Translations under genes and position numbers: made by a program | Part shown: piece after piece, positions 25,279 through 36,648 of the stretch | Layout of the letters: each line of letters begins with the position of its first letter | Position numbering within the stretch: the first letter of the stretch is position 1 | NCBI GenBank assembly: GCA_964575335.1 | Contig: CAZNPU010000010.1 | Coordinates: 1 to 64,000, forward strand | Length of the DNA stretch: 64,000 nucleotides | Direction of reading: 5' to 3' | From: CAZNPU01 sp964575335 | GTDB lineage: Bacteria; Planctomycetota; Phycisphaerae; Phycisphaerales; SM1A02 | Notes under the pieces: model-generated | What the model was told of the DNA's origin: nothing | What the model saw: only the letters and a program-made list of their open reading frames with translations | Databases searched by the model: none

Positions 25279-25800
25279 ATGAGTTTGGGTTTTCTGATTC
25301 TGACCATCGTCTTCATCATCGTGTCCGGTGCGATGATTCTGATCATCCTTGTGCAACGGCCGCAGGGCGGCGGCCTGGCAGGCGCGTTCGGCGGCGCAGG
25401 CGGCACGGGCAGTGATACGGTCTTCGGCGGACGCGTGGGCGACGCCCTCACAGCCATGACGGTGGCAGCGTTTGTCGCTTACCTTGCCCTGGCGATCGGG
25501 CTCAACCTGCTGGAGGTGCGGTCACTTCCTGAAGCAGCCGACCCTGCCACGCCAGCGATCAGCAGCACCGAACCGCTGACCGATGTGCCGATCGACAGCG
25601 GCAGCAACGCTCCGCCGACGGTCATTCCGCTGGATGGGCCGCCGCCGGAATTGTTCAATCAGGGAACCGGCAGCGCCGAGGCTCCGGTTCAGGATACATC
25701 AGTTGCGCCGCAGGCAGATGAGCAGCCCGATGCTGCGATCCCGTCACCGCCTGCTGATGCTGCCGATGCAGCACCGTCAGATGGCGTTGAGAATGAGTAA
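25279..25800 (+). CDS. secG: Preprotein translocase subunit SecG
   Basis: SecG is an accessory membrane subunit of the SecYEG translocon. Two hydrophobic segments flank the typical SecG loop: LILTIVFIIVSGAMILIILVQ, then QGGGLAGAFGGAGGTGSDTVFGGR, then a second membrane segment (TVAAFVAYLALAIGLNL). The C-terminal ~95 residues are an acidic Pro/Ala/Asp-rich tail not found in E. coli SecG (110 residues) but common as an extension in this phylum. It lies between tpiA and yicC, six bases before the yicC start, so cotranslation with yicC is likely. Confidence 0.9.
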   Translation: MSLGFLILTIVFIIVSGAMILIILVQRPQGGGLAGAFGGAGGTGSDTVFGGRVGDALTAMTVAAFVAYLALAIGLNLLEVRSLPEAADPATPAISSTEPLTDVPIDSGSNAPPTVIPLDGPPPELFNQGTGSAEAPVQDTSVAPQADEQPDAAIPSPPADAADAAPSDGVENE

Positions 25801-25806
25801 TCGCCC

Positions 25807-26694
25807 ATGATCCGATCAATGACCGGATTCGGCGAAGCGGCCGCCATGGTTGATGGCGTGCATTACGGCGTTGAAATCCGTTCAGTGAACAACAAATTCT
25901 TCAAGGCCCAGGTGCGCCTGCCGGATGAACTGCAGGGCCTTGAAGCTGAGATCGAGGCGGCGGTCGCCAAGCGCATCAACCGGGGCAGCGTGATCGTGAC
26001 CGTGCGGTTTACCGATGTTTCAGCCAAAGCGGCGGCTCGGATCAATACCGAAGCCGTGCAGTGTTACCTGGAGCAAATTCTGACCGTACCGGGGCTGAAG
26101 CACGTCGGGGTCCGGGTGGATATCGGCGGGCTGCTCGCTCTACCGGGCGTAATCATCACCGAAACCTCTGAGCAGCGGCTTGACGAGGCGCGAAGCGTAC
26201 TGCTGCGGCTGGTTGATGAGGCATGTGACCGGCTGCAGGCGATGCGGATCCGAGAAGGCGAAACGCTGCGGAACGAACTGCACAAGCACTGCCAGGTGAT
26301 TGCATCGCATCTCAAGGTGGTGAAGGAGCGCGTCCCGGTTACGGTGCAGTTGTATCAGGAGCGACTGCGGCAGCGCATGCAGATGCTGCTTGCTGAGTCG
26401 GGCGCCGCTGTTCGCGAGGAAGATTTGCTTCGCGAGGTGGCGGTGTACGCGGAACGGACCGATATTGCTGAGGAAGTTGCGCGGCTGGAAGGCCACATGG
26501 CGCAGTTTGCTGAGATCATTGACGCTGAGGGCGAAGAGCCTTCCGGCCGAACGCTGGATTTTCTCAGCCAGGAACTGCTGCGTGAGGCCAACACGATTGC
26601 CAGCAAGTGCCTTGATGTGGAAATCAGCCGCCGCATTGTCGAAATCAAGGGCGCAATCGACCGGATCAAGGAACAGGCGCAGAATGTCGAATAA
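25807..26694 (+). CDS. yicC: YicC-family protein (endoribonuclease)
   Basis: The 295-residue protein matches the YicC family: N-terminal MIRSMTGFGEA, SVNNKFFKAQVRLP, an EAEIEAAVAKRINRGSV segment and the C-terminal DUF1732-type region with GRTLDFLSQELLREANTIASK and SRRIVEIKGAIDRIKEQAQNVE. E. coli YicC is an RNase implicated in small-RNA (RyhB) turnover. The role here is inferred from family membership. It starts six bases after the secG stop, closing the tpiA-secG-yicC run. Confidence 0.93.
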   Translation: MIRSMTGFGEAAAMVDGVHYGVEIRSVNNKFFKAQVRLPDELQGLEAEIEAAVAKRINRGSVIVTVRFTDVSAKAAARINTEAVQCYLEQILTVPGLKHVGVRVDIGGLLALPGVIITETSEQRLDEARSVLLRLVDEACDRLQAMRIREGETLRNELHKHCQVIASHLKVVKERVPVTVQLYQERLRQRMQMLLAESGAAVREEDLLREVAVYAERTDIAEEVARLEGHMAQFAEIIDAEGEEPSGRTLDFLSQELLREANTIASKCLDVEISRRIVEIKGAIDRIKEQAQNVE

Positions 26695-26762
26695 GGGATG
26701 CGGCAAGGGGGGCGAGGTGAGGCGATGCATGTGCCTCTTTTTCTGCTGAAAGGCCCCATTAC

Positions 26763-26845
26763 CGAGACAAGGAGCCAAGGAGACAGGGAGGTAAGGAGAC
26801 GGACAGATGCTCCCTTTTCCTCATCCCCTTGTTTTCCTGTCTTAT
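26763..26845. repeat. Purine tract facing a pyrimidine tract (imperfect hairpin)
   Basis: A stretch of AAGGAG-type repeats (26763-26806: AAGGAG occurs three times with AGACAGGGAGG between) is followed directly by a C/T-rich stretch (26810-26845). The reverse complement of the second shares GACAGG-n5-AAGG with the first, so an imperfect hairpin is possible. It lies between yicC and the phosphotransferase gene and does not look coding. Confidence 0.5.
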
Positions 26846-26976
26846 CTGGCGGCCTGAAGCGATGTCATGAATGCCGGGTGCTTCGCATCCGCCGGCTCTT
26901 TCAAATGCGTATTGCCTGATGGCCGCAGTATCTGGCTTGCTTGTGCGTCAATAGTTCTTTGAAGGATCGCCTCATC

Positions 26977-28113
26977 GTGCCGACCGACCATCATGCTCAT
27001 TCTGCTGCTTCTTCGGAGCCACCGCGGCCGCACGTTGGGCCGGTGGTGAACGATCAGGTGCACCGTGAGCGATTTGATACGCACGAACTGGCCATCGTGC
27101 TGAGTCATTTTGATATCGGCGTCATTGAACAGCTACGCCCGTATCCGCGTGGATCGCGCCGATCGCCCAAGTTGCGCATCAAATCGCAGCGGGGGGAGTT
27201 TTTGCTCAAACGCCGCGCTCATGGTCAGGATGATCCGTTTCGTGTGGCCTTTGCGCACGATCTGCAACTGCATCTTGCGCAGCAGAACTACCCTGTACCG
27301 GGACTGATCGGCACGCGCGACGACAACAATTCGATGCTGCAGTTTGCCGGCCGGGTGTATGAACTGTTCAACTACATTCACGGTACGCGCGTGGATGGTT
27401 CACCAGCAGCAGCCATGCAAGCCGGCGCTGCGCTGGGGCATTTGCATCGCCTGCTGCACGACTATCGCTCGCCGTATCCGCCCGGTACAGGGAGCTTCCA
27501 CGGCGTATCTGCAATCGGGGCGAAGATGTCGCTGCTTCCCGGGGCTGTTGCAGCGGTGGAACCGCAGACCGATCGCACAACAGTTGGTCAAACGGTGGAT
27601 TTTCTTCGAAGGGCGTATCTGGACGCAGCACAGCGCGTTGATGATCTGGATTTTCCCGCCTGGCCGCGCGAGATCGTGCATGGCGACTGGCATCCGGGAA
27701 ACCTGCTGCTTCGCGATGGCAGAGTGGTGGCGGTGCTGGATTTTGACTCTTCGCGTCTGGAGCCGCGCGTCGTCGATGTCGCCAATGCAGCGTTGCAGTT
27801 CTCGATGCGCGTCGATGCAGGAGAAGACCCGCTCAATTGGCCCGAAGGGTTCGACGCTAACCTGATTCGCGCCATCGTGCGCGGCTATGATCAGGCTTCC
27901 TATGCGCCGCTGACCAAATCCGAGTGCCTGGCTCTGCCATGGCTCATGGTTGAAGGTCTGATCATCGAAGCCATCGTGCCCATCGTCGCCACGGGCAGTT
28001 TTTCGCAGATCTCCGGATCTTCGTTCTTGCGAATGGTGGAGCGCAAGGTCAAATGGTTGCGGCCGCGGGCAGCAAATTTGTCCGAGGTGCTTATGCAGGA
28101 GTCTGGCGCGTGA
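26977..28113 (+). CDS. Phosphotransferase (aminoglycoside phosphotransferase/CotS-like kinase family)
   Basis: I select GTG at 26977, which has GAAGGA about ten bases upstream. An in-frame TTG at 26941 lacks a box. The 378-residue protein is of the APH/choline-kinase-like fold: a KxK nucleotide strand (RGEFLLKRRAHG), a hinge (GRVYELFNYIHG), AGAALGHLHRLLHDY, the catalytic loop EIVHGDWHPGNLLLR (Asp base) and the metal Asp in VAVLDFDSSRLEPR. The substrate may be a sugar, amine or antibiotic and cannot be deduced. Its TGA overlaps the GTG start of the next gene, implying translational coupling. Confidence 0.85.
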   Translation: MPTDHHAHSAASSEPPRPHVGPVVNDQVHRERFDTHELAIVLSHFDIGVIEQLRPYPRGSRRSPKLRIKSQRGEFLLKRRAHGQDDPFRVAFAHDLQLHLAQQNYPVPGLIGTRDDNNSMLQFAGRVYELFNYIHGTRVDGSPAAAMQAGAALGHLHRLLHDYRSPYPPGTGSFHGVSAIGAKMSLLPGAVAAVEPQTDRTTVGQTVDFLRRAYLDAAQRVDDLDFPAWPREIVHGDWHPGNLLLRDGRVVAVLDFDSSRLEPRVVDVANAALQFSMRVDAGEDPLNWPEGFDANLIRAIVRGYDQASYAPLTKSECLALPWLMVEGLIIEAIVPIVATGSFSQISGSSFLRMVERKVKWLRPRAANLSEVLMQESGA

Positions 28114-29126
28114 CTGATGAGCGCAGCTGTATTCGATCACCGTTCGGGGGCAGGAAAATCAGCGCAGCAATCGTGCGAATGGCTGCAGGCTGCTGCATCA
28201 TGCTGGCGCTTGTGTGGTGCAAACAGCCAGCCATGGCGCAGCTGAACGACGGCTCGCAGCGATTGGTGGTCGTGTTGCCTGATGAAGCGACGCTCCGAAG
28301 CTTTGCGGTTGACCCGCAGGTTCGGGCGCTGGTGGCGCAACTAGATGACGCGTCTTTTCAGACGCGCGAGGCTGCCACGCAGGCGCTGCTGGAAGTGGCT
28401 CCCGATCGCATGCACCTCTACGCCATGCTGGTGCAGGAAGAGTTGAGCACAGAGCAGCGGTATCGCCTGCTTGAAGTGATTCGCGAGCATTTGCTCCGCA
28501 CCCCGCGCGGTGCGCTGGGCATCAGCATGCGGATTGCGCCGCTTGGCGAGCATGGGATGGGCATTCAGGTTACGGACTTCGTTCAAGGCCTGCCCGCGCA
28601 GCGCGTCTTGCAGATAGGCGACATCATTACGCACATCGACGGCTCGCCGGTCACTGACAACGATCAGGTGATCGCCCGCGTTCAAACCAAGCGGCCGGGT
28701 GAGAAGGTCATGCTCACGGTTCATCGTGCGAAGGTCGATGAGCAGGGCAGGATACTGCGTGATGCACGCGGCGCTGAGATTCTTGAAATCAGGCAGATTG
28801 AACTCGAACTGGGCTCAGCTGAATTGCTCTCCCGCGCCGGCACGCCGAGCGTTACGCGCAGCGTCGTGCTGGAGCAGCGTCAGCGCGAAGCGGCGGTGGT
28901 GTATGAGTTGCACCAGCCGACGCCGAGAGAAATCACAATCCGTGGCGAGCTGACGCTGCGGGATGACCAAACTGGATTGGGATTTGATTCATCGTGGCAG
29001 CAGGAGCAGATACGTTCGCAGATCGCTGCCTGGGAGCACGCGCTTCAAACGCATGATCTCACAGCCGAGCAGCGGCGGGTTCTGCTTGAGGAAATTGCGA
29101 AGTATCGCCGGCTGCTGACGCAGTGA
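28110..29126 (+). CDS. Exported PDZ-domain protein
   Basis: The start is GTG at 28110, overlapping the upstream stop as GTGA, with AGGAG at 28097-28101. An upstream start at 28053 would overlap the phosphotransferase by 61 bases. The 338-residue product has a signal peptide or anchor (AAIVRMAAGCCIMLALVW...AMAQ). An alpha-helical region like a HEAT-type repeat follows (VRALVAQLDDASFQTREAATQALLEVA), then one PDZ domain (LGISMRI...QRVLQIGDIITHIDGSPV...KRPGEKVMLTV). The C-terminal helices are charged. There is no protease domain, so it is likely a scaffolding or substrate-binding factor in the periplasm. Confidence 0.78.
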   Translation: MTDERSCIRSPFGGRKISAAIVRMAAGCCIMLALVWCKQPAMAQLNDGSQRLVVVLPDEATLRSFAVDPQVRALVAQLDDASFQTREAATQALLEVAPDRMHLYAMLVQEELSTEQRYRLLEVIREHLLRTPRGALGISMRIAPLGEHGMGIQVTDFVQGLPAQRVLQIGDIITHIDGSPVTDNDQVIARVQTKRPGEKVMLTVHRAKVDEQGRILRDARGAEILEIRQIELELGSAELLSRAGTPSVTRSVVLEQRQREAAVVYELHQPTPREITIRGELTLRDDQTGLGFDSSWQQEQIRSQIAAWEHALQTHDLTAEQRRVLLEEIAKYRRLLTQ

Positions 29127-29153
29127 AGCGAACCTTCACGCGAACGCAGGCGA

Positions 29154-29579
29154 TCAGAACAGTGAAAGAACGGCGGTGATCGCCAGAGCCAGCACAAACA
29201 CAATGACCAGCAGCACCGCCGCAAGAAAGCCTAAACGAGGCAGCAGCGGCATGGAGCCTGGCACCCGCTTCAGCGGCACGCGATCCACGCGCTCGCCGAC
29301 GTCAACTTCATCCCAGTCGATGTCAACCGAGTCGGCGATGTTCTGTTCCAGCGCCAGCCGCGCCCGCTCCAGATCGCGTCGTCTGACCTGCACCGGCACG
29401 CGCGTGAACTTTGCATTGAACGCCAGACTGCTGTGCACGGCGCCGAAGACATGTGTTTCGATTCCCTGCTCGCGCAAGACGGCAGCCAGCGTGCCAGCTT
29501 CGAATTCATTTGCGCCGGTCGCCACCGTCACCAGATCATCGCTTGCGTCATGTTGCGTCTCAGGTTCAAAGGCGTTCAT
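29154..29579 (-). CDS. DUF2007-like protein with C-terminal membrane anchor
   Basis: The 141-residue protein has the DUF2007 'putative signal transducing protein' pattern: LVTVATGANEFEAGTLAAVLREQGIETHVFG, then a VPVQVRRRDLERARLALEQ segment. A C-terminal hydrophobic anchor of about 25 residues follows (FLAAVLLVIVFVLALAITAVL). Despite the family name, no biochemical function is established for DUF2007. The start ATG overlaps the stop of the upstream DUF2314 gene as ATGA, so the two are translationally coupled. Confidence 0.72.
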   Translation of the reverse strand: MNAFEPETQHDASDDLVTVATGANEFEAGTLAAVLREQGIETHVFGAVHSSLAFNAKFTRVPVQVRRRDLERARLALEQNIADSVDIDWDEVDVGERVDRVPLKRVPGSMPLLPRLGFLAAVLLVIVFVLALAITAVLSLF

Positions 29580-30991
29580 ATGCGGCTTCCCGCAGTCAGT
29601 TGTTCGATGACTTCCCGCAAAGCGCCGACAGTTTCGGGGCCGAAGGGGCCGCTGCGGGTGAGGGCCTGCCAGTCGGAAATCTGATCGCGCTCGATCCAGA
29701 TGAGCTGTCCCTGTTTCAGATTTGCAATCGTCAGCGGCTGGTTGATCAGGCGGCCGCGTGCGCGATCCTGTGACGCTTCGATAATTTCAAACCACACGTG
29801 TTCGCGATCAGTTGAAGCATCGCTCGCCGCTGTGCCGTCCTGCGTAAAACCAACCTGTACGAGAAACGCAAGCTCGCGCTTGTCGTCATCCTGACGCATC
29901 CATGCCGGGGTGGATTTGAAAGCAGAGATCAGCGTGGGCCAGGTCTGCTGCGCCAGCATGGCCTGTCGAATCGTTGCGCGCCGGGTTCGGTACATTGCCG
30001 CGTCACCCTGGGCGAAGCGCCGCACCGCTTCTTCGGGCCAGACCCAGAGTTTGCGAAACGTGCCGATCGGCTCGGGCGCACACACAGCCGCCCGCACGCC
30101 CAGGCGCGGTTCGCCGTCGTGCCCTTTGCGAAGCTTCATCCCGCCCAGCACGCCATCGGAAACGTACTGCGCCGCTTCCTGCCAGGGCTGCAGCGCGATA
30201 GAGACGTTGTTGGCGATCTCAAACGGTTCGCCCGGCAAGGGCCATTCGCTCTCAAGCAAAAGCTCAGCAATGTTGTTCAGCAGCATCGCTGCTGCGTTGG
30301 CGGAAGCGTACGGCACTTCGAGCATTTCAAGCTCGGGACGGCCGCAGCACGACAAGCCCTGCGTGTACACCCATAGCTTGCTGTGTTCGTCCGGCGACTG
30401 ATCCGCGCCAATGGCGTGAACCATCCACATCACCGAAGCGCGCGGCTCAATGTCGCCAAGCAGCGATTCATCCAGTTCCTTCCGCGTGTACCAGCTTTCA
30501 ATGTTGACATTGAGCATGGCTGGCGCATCGGGATACGCCTTGCCCAGCAGGCGCATGATGCGCATGAAATCCGTCAGCGGATCATCCGGACGAAGAACCG
30601 TTTCCAGCCCCAGCGCCCACTTCACCGCGTGGGCATTCAGAGCTTCCATGTGCTCCTGCGGCAGGGGGCGCATCGGCTCAACCCACACCACGATTGGCGC
30701 AGGCGCATCGGGCAGTTGCACAACCGCCAGCCACTGCAGCCGCAGATCATCAGGTTCGGGCTGATCCAGCAACTCCAGCGGCTCATCCAGCACGCCATTG
30801 AACGCTTGAATCACCTGCTCCAGCGTGGGCGGTTCAGGCGACGCCAGCAGCAAAATAAGATTCGTCGGCTCCGGTTCAGCAATCGCCCAGGGATCGGCGC
30901 TGTCTGACTGACCATGCAACAGCGGCAGCGGAAAATTGCGGTCGTTCCCGTCAAAGGCGTCAGGATGATCGGTGCTGGGGAACTCGGCCAT
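29576..30991 (-). CDS. DUF2314-containing cytoplasmic protein
   Basis: The start is taken at the ATG at 30991 (MAEFPSTDHPD). The frame is open to 31105 without supporting features. In the 471-residue product the C-terminal ~110 residues resemble DUF2314: RELAFLVQVGFTQDG, REHVWFEIIEASQDRARGRLINQPL and QGQLIWIERDQISDW. The larger N-terminal part (PTNLILLLASPEPPTLEQVIQAF..., RIMRLLGKAYPDAPAMLNVN, KLWVYTQGLSCCGRPELEML) looks globular with no signal peptide. It resembles DUF4026-type proteins that carry DUF2314 at the C-terminus. Function is unknown. Confidence 0.65.
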   Translation of the reverse strand: MAEFPSTDHPDAFDGNDRNFPLPLLHGQSDSADPWAIAEPEPTNLILLLASPEPPTLEQVIQAFNGVLDEPLELLDQPEPDDLRLQWLAVVQLPDAPAPIVVWVEPMRPLPQEHMEALNAHAVKWALGLETVLRPDDPLTDFMRIMRLLGKAYPDAPAMLNVNIESWYTRKELDESLLGDIEPRASVMWMVHAIGADQSPDEHSKLWVYTQGLSCCGRPELEMLEVPYASANAAAMLLNNIAELLLESEWPLPGEPFEIANNVSIALQPWQEAAQYVSDGVLGGMKLRKGHDGEPRLGVRAAVCAPEPIGTFRKLWVWPEEAVRRFAQGDAAMYRTRRATIRQAMLAQQTWPTLISAFKSTPAWMRQDDDKRELAFLVQVGFTQDGTAASDASTDREHVWFEIIEASQDRARGRLINQPLTIANLKQGQLIWIERDQISDWQALTRSGPFGPETVGALREVIEQLTAGSRI

Positions 30992-31154
30992 GGCTATCAG
31001 TCTATCCCACGATGACGATTGCAGCAGCTTTGATGCAATTCCTCCATCGGATTGAGAGCCAGCGGGAAACCTCGCTCCAGGTGAAATTGATCGCAGAGGT
31101 TTCACCCACGCGCATCAACCAACTGGGCGATGGATCTATCTTCTTTCTTACGGA

Positions 31155-31628
31155 TTACGGATCGAGAAGCTGCCAGATCGCCAGGCCATGAATAGCGCCG
31201 GTTGCGCCAAGCACCACAAAGAATTGCGCGTTGCGGCGATGCCTGCGCAGTTCGAGCCATTCATCGAACTCAGCCTGCTCAGCGATGATTTCCGAGAGCA
31301 CCTCTGCCAGATCAGGCCAGTGCAGTTCGGGCACTTCGACGACATAAGGCCCGGGCAGATCATCGGGCACATCGGCAAGCGATTCATCCGCAGCGCTGCT
31401 GGTGCTGCTATGCGGTTCATCAACGTTGTTCTCGTGCTCAAGCTCAAGCGGCCCGAGTGTGGTAAGCCGCACGTCGAATTCCATGGCTGCGATCGATGTC
31501 GCCACGGCGCGAGCCTGCAGCAGGTTTTCGCAACGGTATAGTTCGCGCCACCGGTATGCACGAGCGCTGTCGACGTCGGACTTCAGCCGGTTCTGCGCAT
31601 CGACAGAGGCGGAAGGTATGTTCCACAT
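31155..31628 (-). CDS. DUF2007-like hypothetical protein with C-terminal hydrophobic segment
   Basis: The 157-residue protein begins with WRELYRCENLLQARAVATSIAAMEFDVRLT, similar in spacing to the DUF2007 protein at 29154 (short strand, NxxxA helix, then a strand after 'G/E-x-D-V'). A long acidic insert rich in Ser/Asp/Glu follows. A final strand-helix unit VVEVPELHWPDLAEVLSEIIAEQ leads to a weakly hydrophobic C-terminus (AQFFVVLGATGAIHGLAIWQLL) that could be an anchor. It is on the same strand as the DUF2314/DUF2007 pair. The assignment is inference. Confidence 0.55.
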   Translation of the reverse strand: MWNIPSASVDAQNRLKSDVDSARAYRWRELYRCENLLQARAVATSIAAMEFDVRLTTLGPLELEHENNVDEPHSSTSSAADESLADVPDDLPGPYVVEVPELHWPDLAEVLSEIIAEQAEFDEWLELRRHRRNAQFFVVLGATGAIHGLAIWQLLDP

Positions 31629-31784
31629 GCCCCGATTGTACGGGCTGGTCCAGCAGGGGGAACTCCAAAAATGGCCGAAATCATGGGCGTCGCGAGCGCA
31701 AGGAAGGAGCGCAGCAGCATGCCCGCAGCGCTGTTGTCAGGCTGCGAATCATCTCTGCGTTGCGTAGTCATCAGCGCCGTCGGC

Positions 31785-34823
<3,039 letters not shown>

Positions 34824-34895
34824 GGCTGCAGGGTGAATGATGATGGTGAATAAACCGAGAAAACGCAGAACCTTCCGACTGGCCTGAAAACACAA

Positions 34896-34919
34896 AAGGC
34901 CCCGCCGTCGCGGAGCCTT
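34896..34919 (-). terminator. Rho-independent terminator after folC
   Basis: On the minus strand AAGGCTCCGC-GACG-GCGGGGCCTT forms a 10-bp stem with a 4-base loop, followed by TTGTGTTTT. One pair is G-U only in this orientation and a mismatch on the other strand, supporting the minus-strand direction. It lies about 145 bases past the folC stop and ahead of leuS. Confidence 0.7.
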
Positions 34920-35065
34920 GGAACAAGCAAAAGGATCGCGCGGCTACGAATGGTGACGAACCATGGTAAGGGTAAGCAGTGAGCGAGTCATAGCGATGAG
35001 GTTCTTCATGCGAACAAGTGTATCGGCTGATGAAAAGCGATCAAATCACCTGAACGTCTGCCGTT

Positions 35066-36481
35066 TTAGCGGTGGCCGCTGGCGTGCTTTTTCTCAAGCT
35101 CGGCAAGGTATTTCTTGGCTTCGCCGACCAGATAGAAGCTGCCGGTGATGCAGATGAGGTCATCGCGGCCCACCGCACGCGAGGCAAGGTCAAGCGCTTC
35201 GGGCAGAGTGCGCGCCACCTGGCTCATCTTGCCGGACTGTTCCGCAAATTCGCGATGCAGTTCGTCGGGATCTGCGGCACGGGGATTGCCTTTGGCGCGG
35301 GTGAAGATGACCTTGTCGCCCCCCAGGGCAACCTTCTCCAGCATGGCGGGAATGTCTTTGTCTTCGCAGCAGCCGAAGATGCACACCATCGAATCGTAAG
35401 GCACATGCGCGCCTACGCAGCGCATCAGCGCGCCGACGGCTGCCGCGTTGTGGGCCCCGTCGACGAGAATGCGCGGCCGATTCCACACCAGTTCCATGCG
35501 CCCGGGCAGGCTGGTCTTGGCGAGGCCTTCATGGAGCTGCGCTTCGGGAATGTTGAACCCGCAGCCCTTGAGCGCATCGACCGCTGCCAGCGCCATCGCA
35601 CAGTTGATGGCCTGATGCTCGCCTGGCAGCGGCACAGGCAGATGCATGAACTGGCTGGTTTCGGTGATCAGGCACACGCGCGTGTGCGGGCCAAGCTCAT
35701 CTGATGCGCCGAAGCGAAAGCTGAACTCAATGTCTTTGTTGATGATCCGCAGGTTCGCACCGATTTCTTCGGCTGCGAGCTTGAGCGCCGCTTCGGCATC
35801 GCGCGGCTGCTCACAGGTAATGGCAGGCACGCCCGGTTTGAAGATGCCGGCTTTTTCGCGGGCAATCTTGTCCAGCGTGCGGCCGAGGATATGCGTGTGG
35901 TCGTAATCAATCTGCGTGACCACCGACACTTCGGGCTTGATGATGTTGGTGGAGTCGAGTCGTCCGCCCAGGCCGACCTCAATCACCGCCACATCCACCG
36001 CCTGCTCGGCAAAGTGCTTGAACGCCAGGGCGGTCATCAGTTCGAAGAACGTCGGCTGGAAGTCAAGCTTCTCAGCCACCGCAGCGATCTGCCGCATCAG
36101 CTCCGTAAATTCGGGGCGGCCGATCATCTGGCCGTTGATGGTGATGCGCTCGCGGATGTCGGTGACGTGGGGGCTGGTGTACATGCCCACGCCGTAGCCG
36201 CACCCCTGCAGGATCGAGGCGATCATCGCGACGGTGGCGCCTTTGCCCACCGTGCCGCCCACATGCACCATCTTCACCTGCTCGTGCGGATTGCCGAGGC
36301 CATCCATCAACCGGCGCATGCGGTCGAGTTTGAAGGTATTCTCGTCGTAGCGAACGACGCGCATCCGCTCATGATCGACTCGGTCGAGCAGGTAACGGAC
36401 GGCGTTGGGAAACGTGGTGATTTCAACAGCCGGCGTCGCGCGATTGCGGACGCTGCGGCGGGTGGGAGTGACTTTCGCCAT
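35066..36481 (-). CDS. folC: Bifunctional folylpolyglutamate synthase / dihydrofolate synthase
   Basis: The 471-residue enzyme belongs to the Mur-ligase fold FolC family that adds L-Glu to dihydropteroate and to folates. Landmarks are an ATP P-loop VGGTVGKGATVA, YTSPHVTDIRERITING, EVGLGGRLDSTNII (where Glu binds Mg), TQIDYDHTHILGRTLDKIAREKAGIFKPG and LVDGAHNAAAVGAL. The P-loop reads GTVGKGAT where GTNGKGS is the norm, so the Asn and the Mg-binding Ser are changed. The remaining catalytic motifs are intact, so I still call it FolC. Start ATG at 36481. Confidence 0.9.
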   Translation of the reverse strand: MAKVTPTRRSVRNRATPAVEITTFPNAVRYLLDRVDHERMRVVRYDENTFKLDRMRRLMDGLGNPHEQVKMVHVGGTVGKGATVAMIASILQGCGYGVGMYTSPHVTDIRERITINGQMIGRPEFTELMRQIAAVAEKLDFQPTFFELMTALAFKHFAEQAVDVAVIEVGLGGRLDSTNIIKPEVSVVTQIDYDHTHILGRTLDKIAREKAGIFKPGVPAITCEQPRDAEAALKLAAEEIGANLRIINKDIEFSFRFGASDELGPHTRVCLITETSQFMHLPVPLPGEHQAINCAMALAAVDALKGCGFNIPEAQLHEGLAKTSLPGRMELVWNRPRILVDGAHNAAAVGALMRCVGAHVPYDSMVCIFGCCEDKDIPAMLEKVALGGDKVIFTRAKGNPRAADPDELHREFAEQSGKMSQVARTLPEALDLASRAVGRDDLICITGSFYLVGEAKKYLAELEKKHASGHR

Positions 36482-36603
36482 AGGAACGGAACTGTAGCAA
36501 ATTCTTGAGGCCGATTCAAATAGAAGAACGTAAACCCTGTATTGACAACGGTTTGTATTCTATACGCCGTCGACCTCGCCCGGCAGATGCGCATTGAAGC
36601 GCT

Positions 36604-36621
36604 CAAGCCGGCTTCGGCTTG
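36604..36621 (+). repeat. Leader hairpin upstream of the LOG-family gene
   Basis: CAAGCCG-GCTT-CGGCTTG is a perfect 7-bp stem with a tetraloop, ending 27 bases before the start codon at 36649 and just ahead of its GGAG box. It has no T-run, so it would act on translation or mRNA stability rather than as a terminator. Confidence 0.4.
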
Positions 36622-36648
36622 GCACGATCAGGTTACTTGGAGACAGTC

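Noticed and set aside
36542..36566. TTGACA followed by TATACG as a promoter for the LOG-family gene
   Set aside because: The gap is only 13 bases, too short for a normal sigma-70 promoter; no better -10 box was found at 17 bases.
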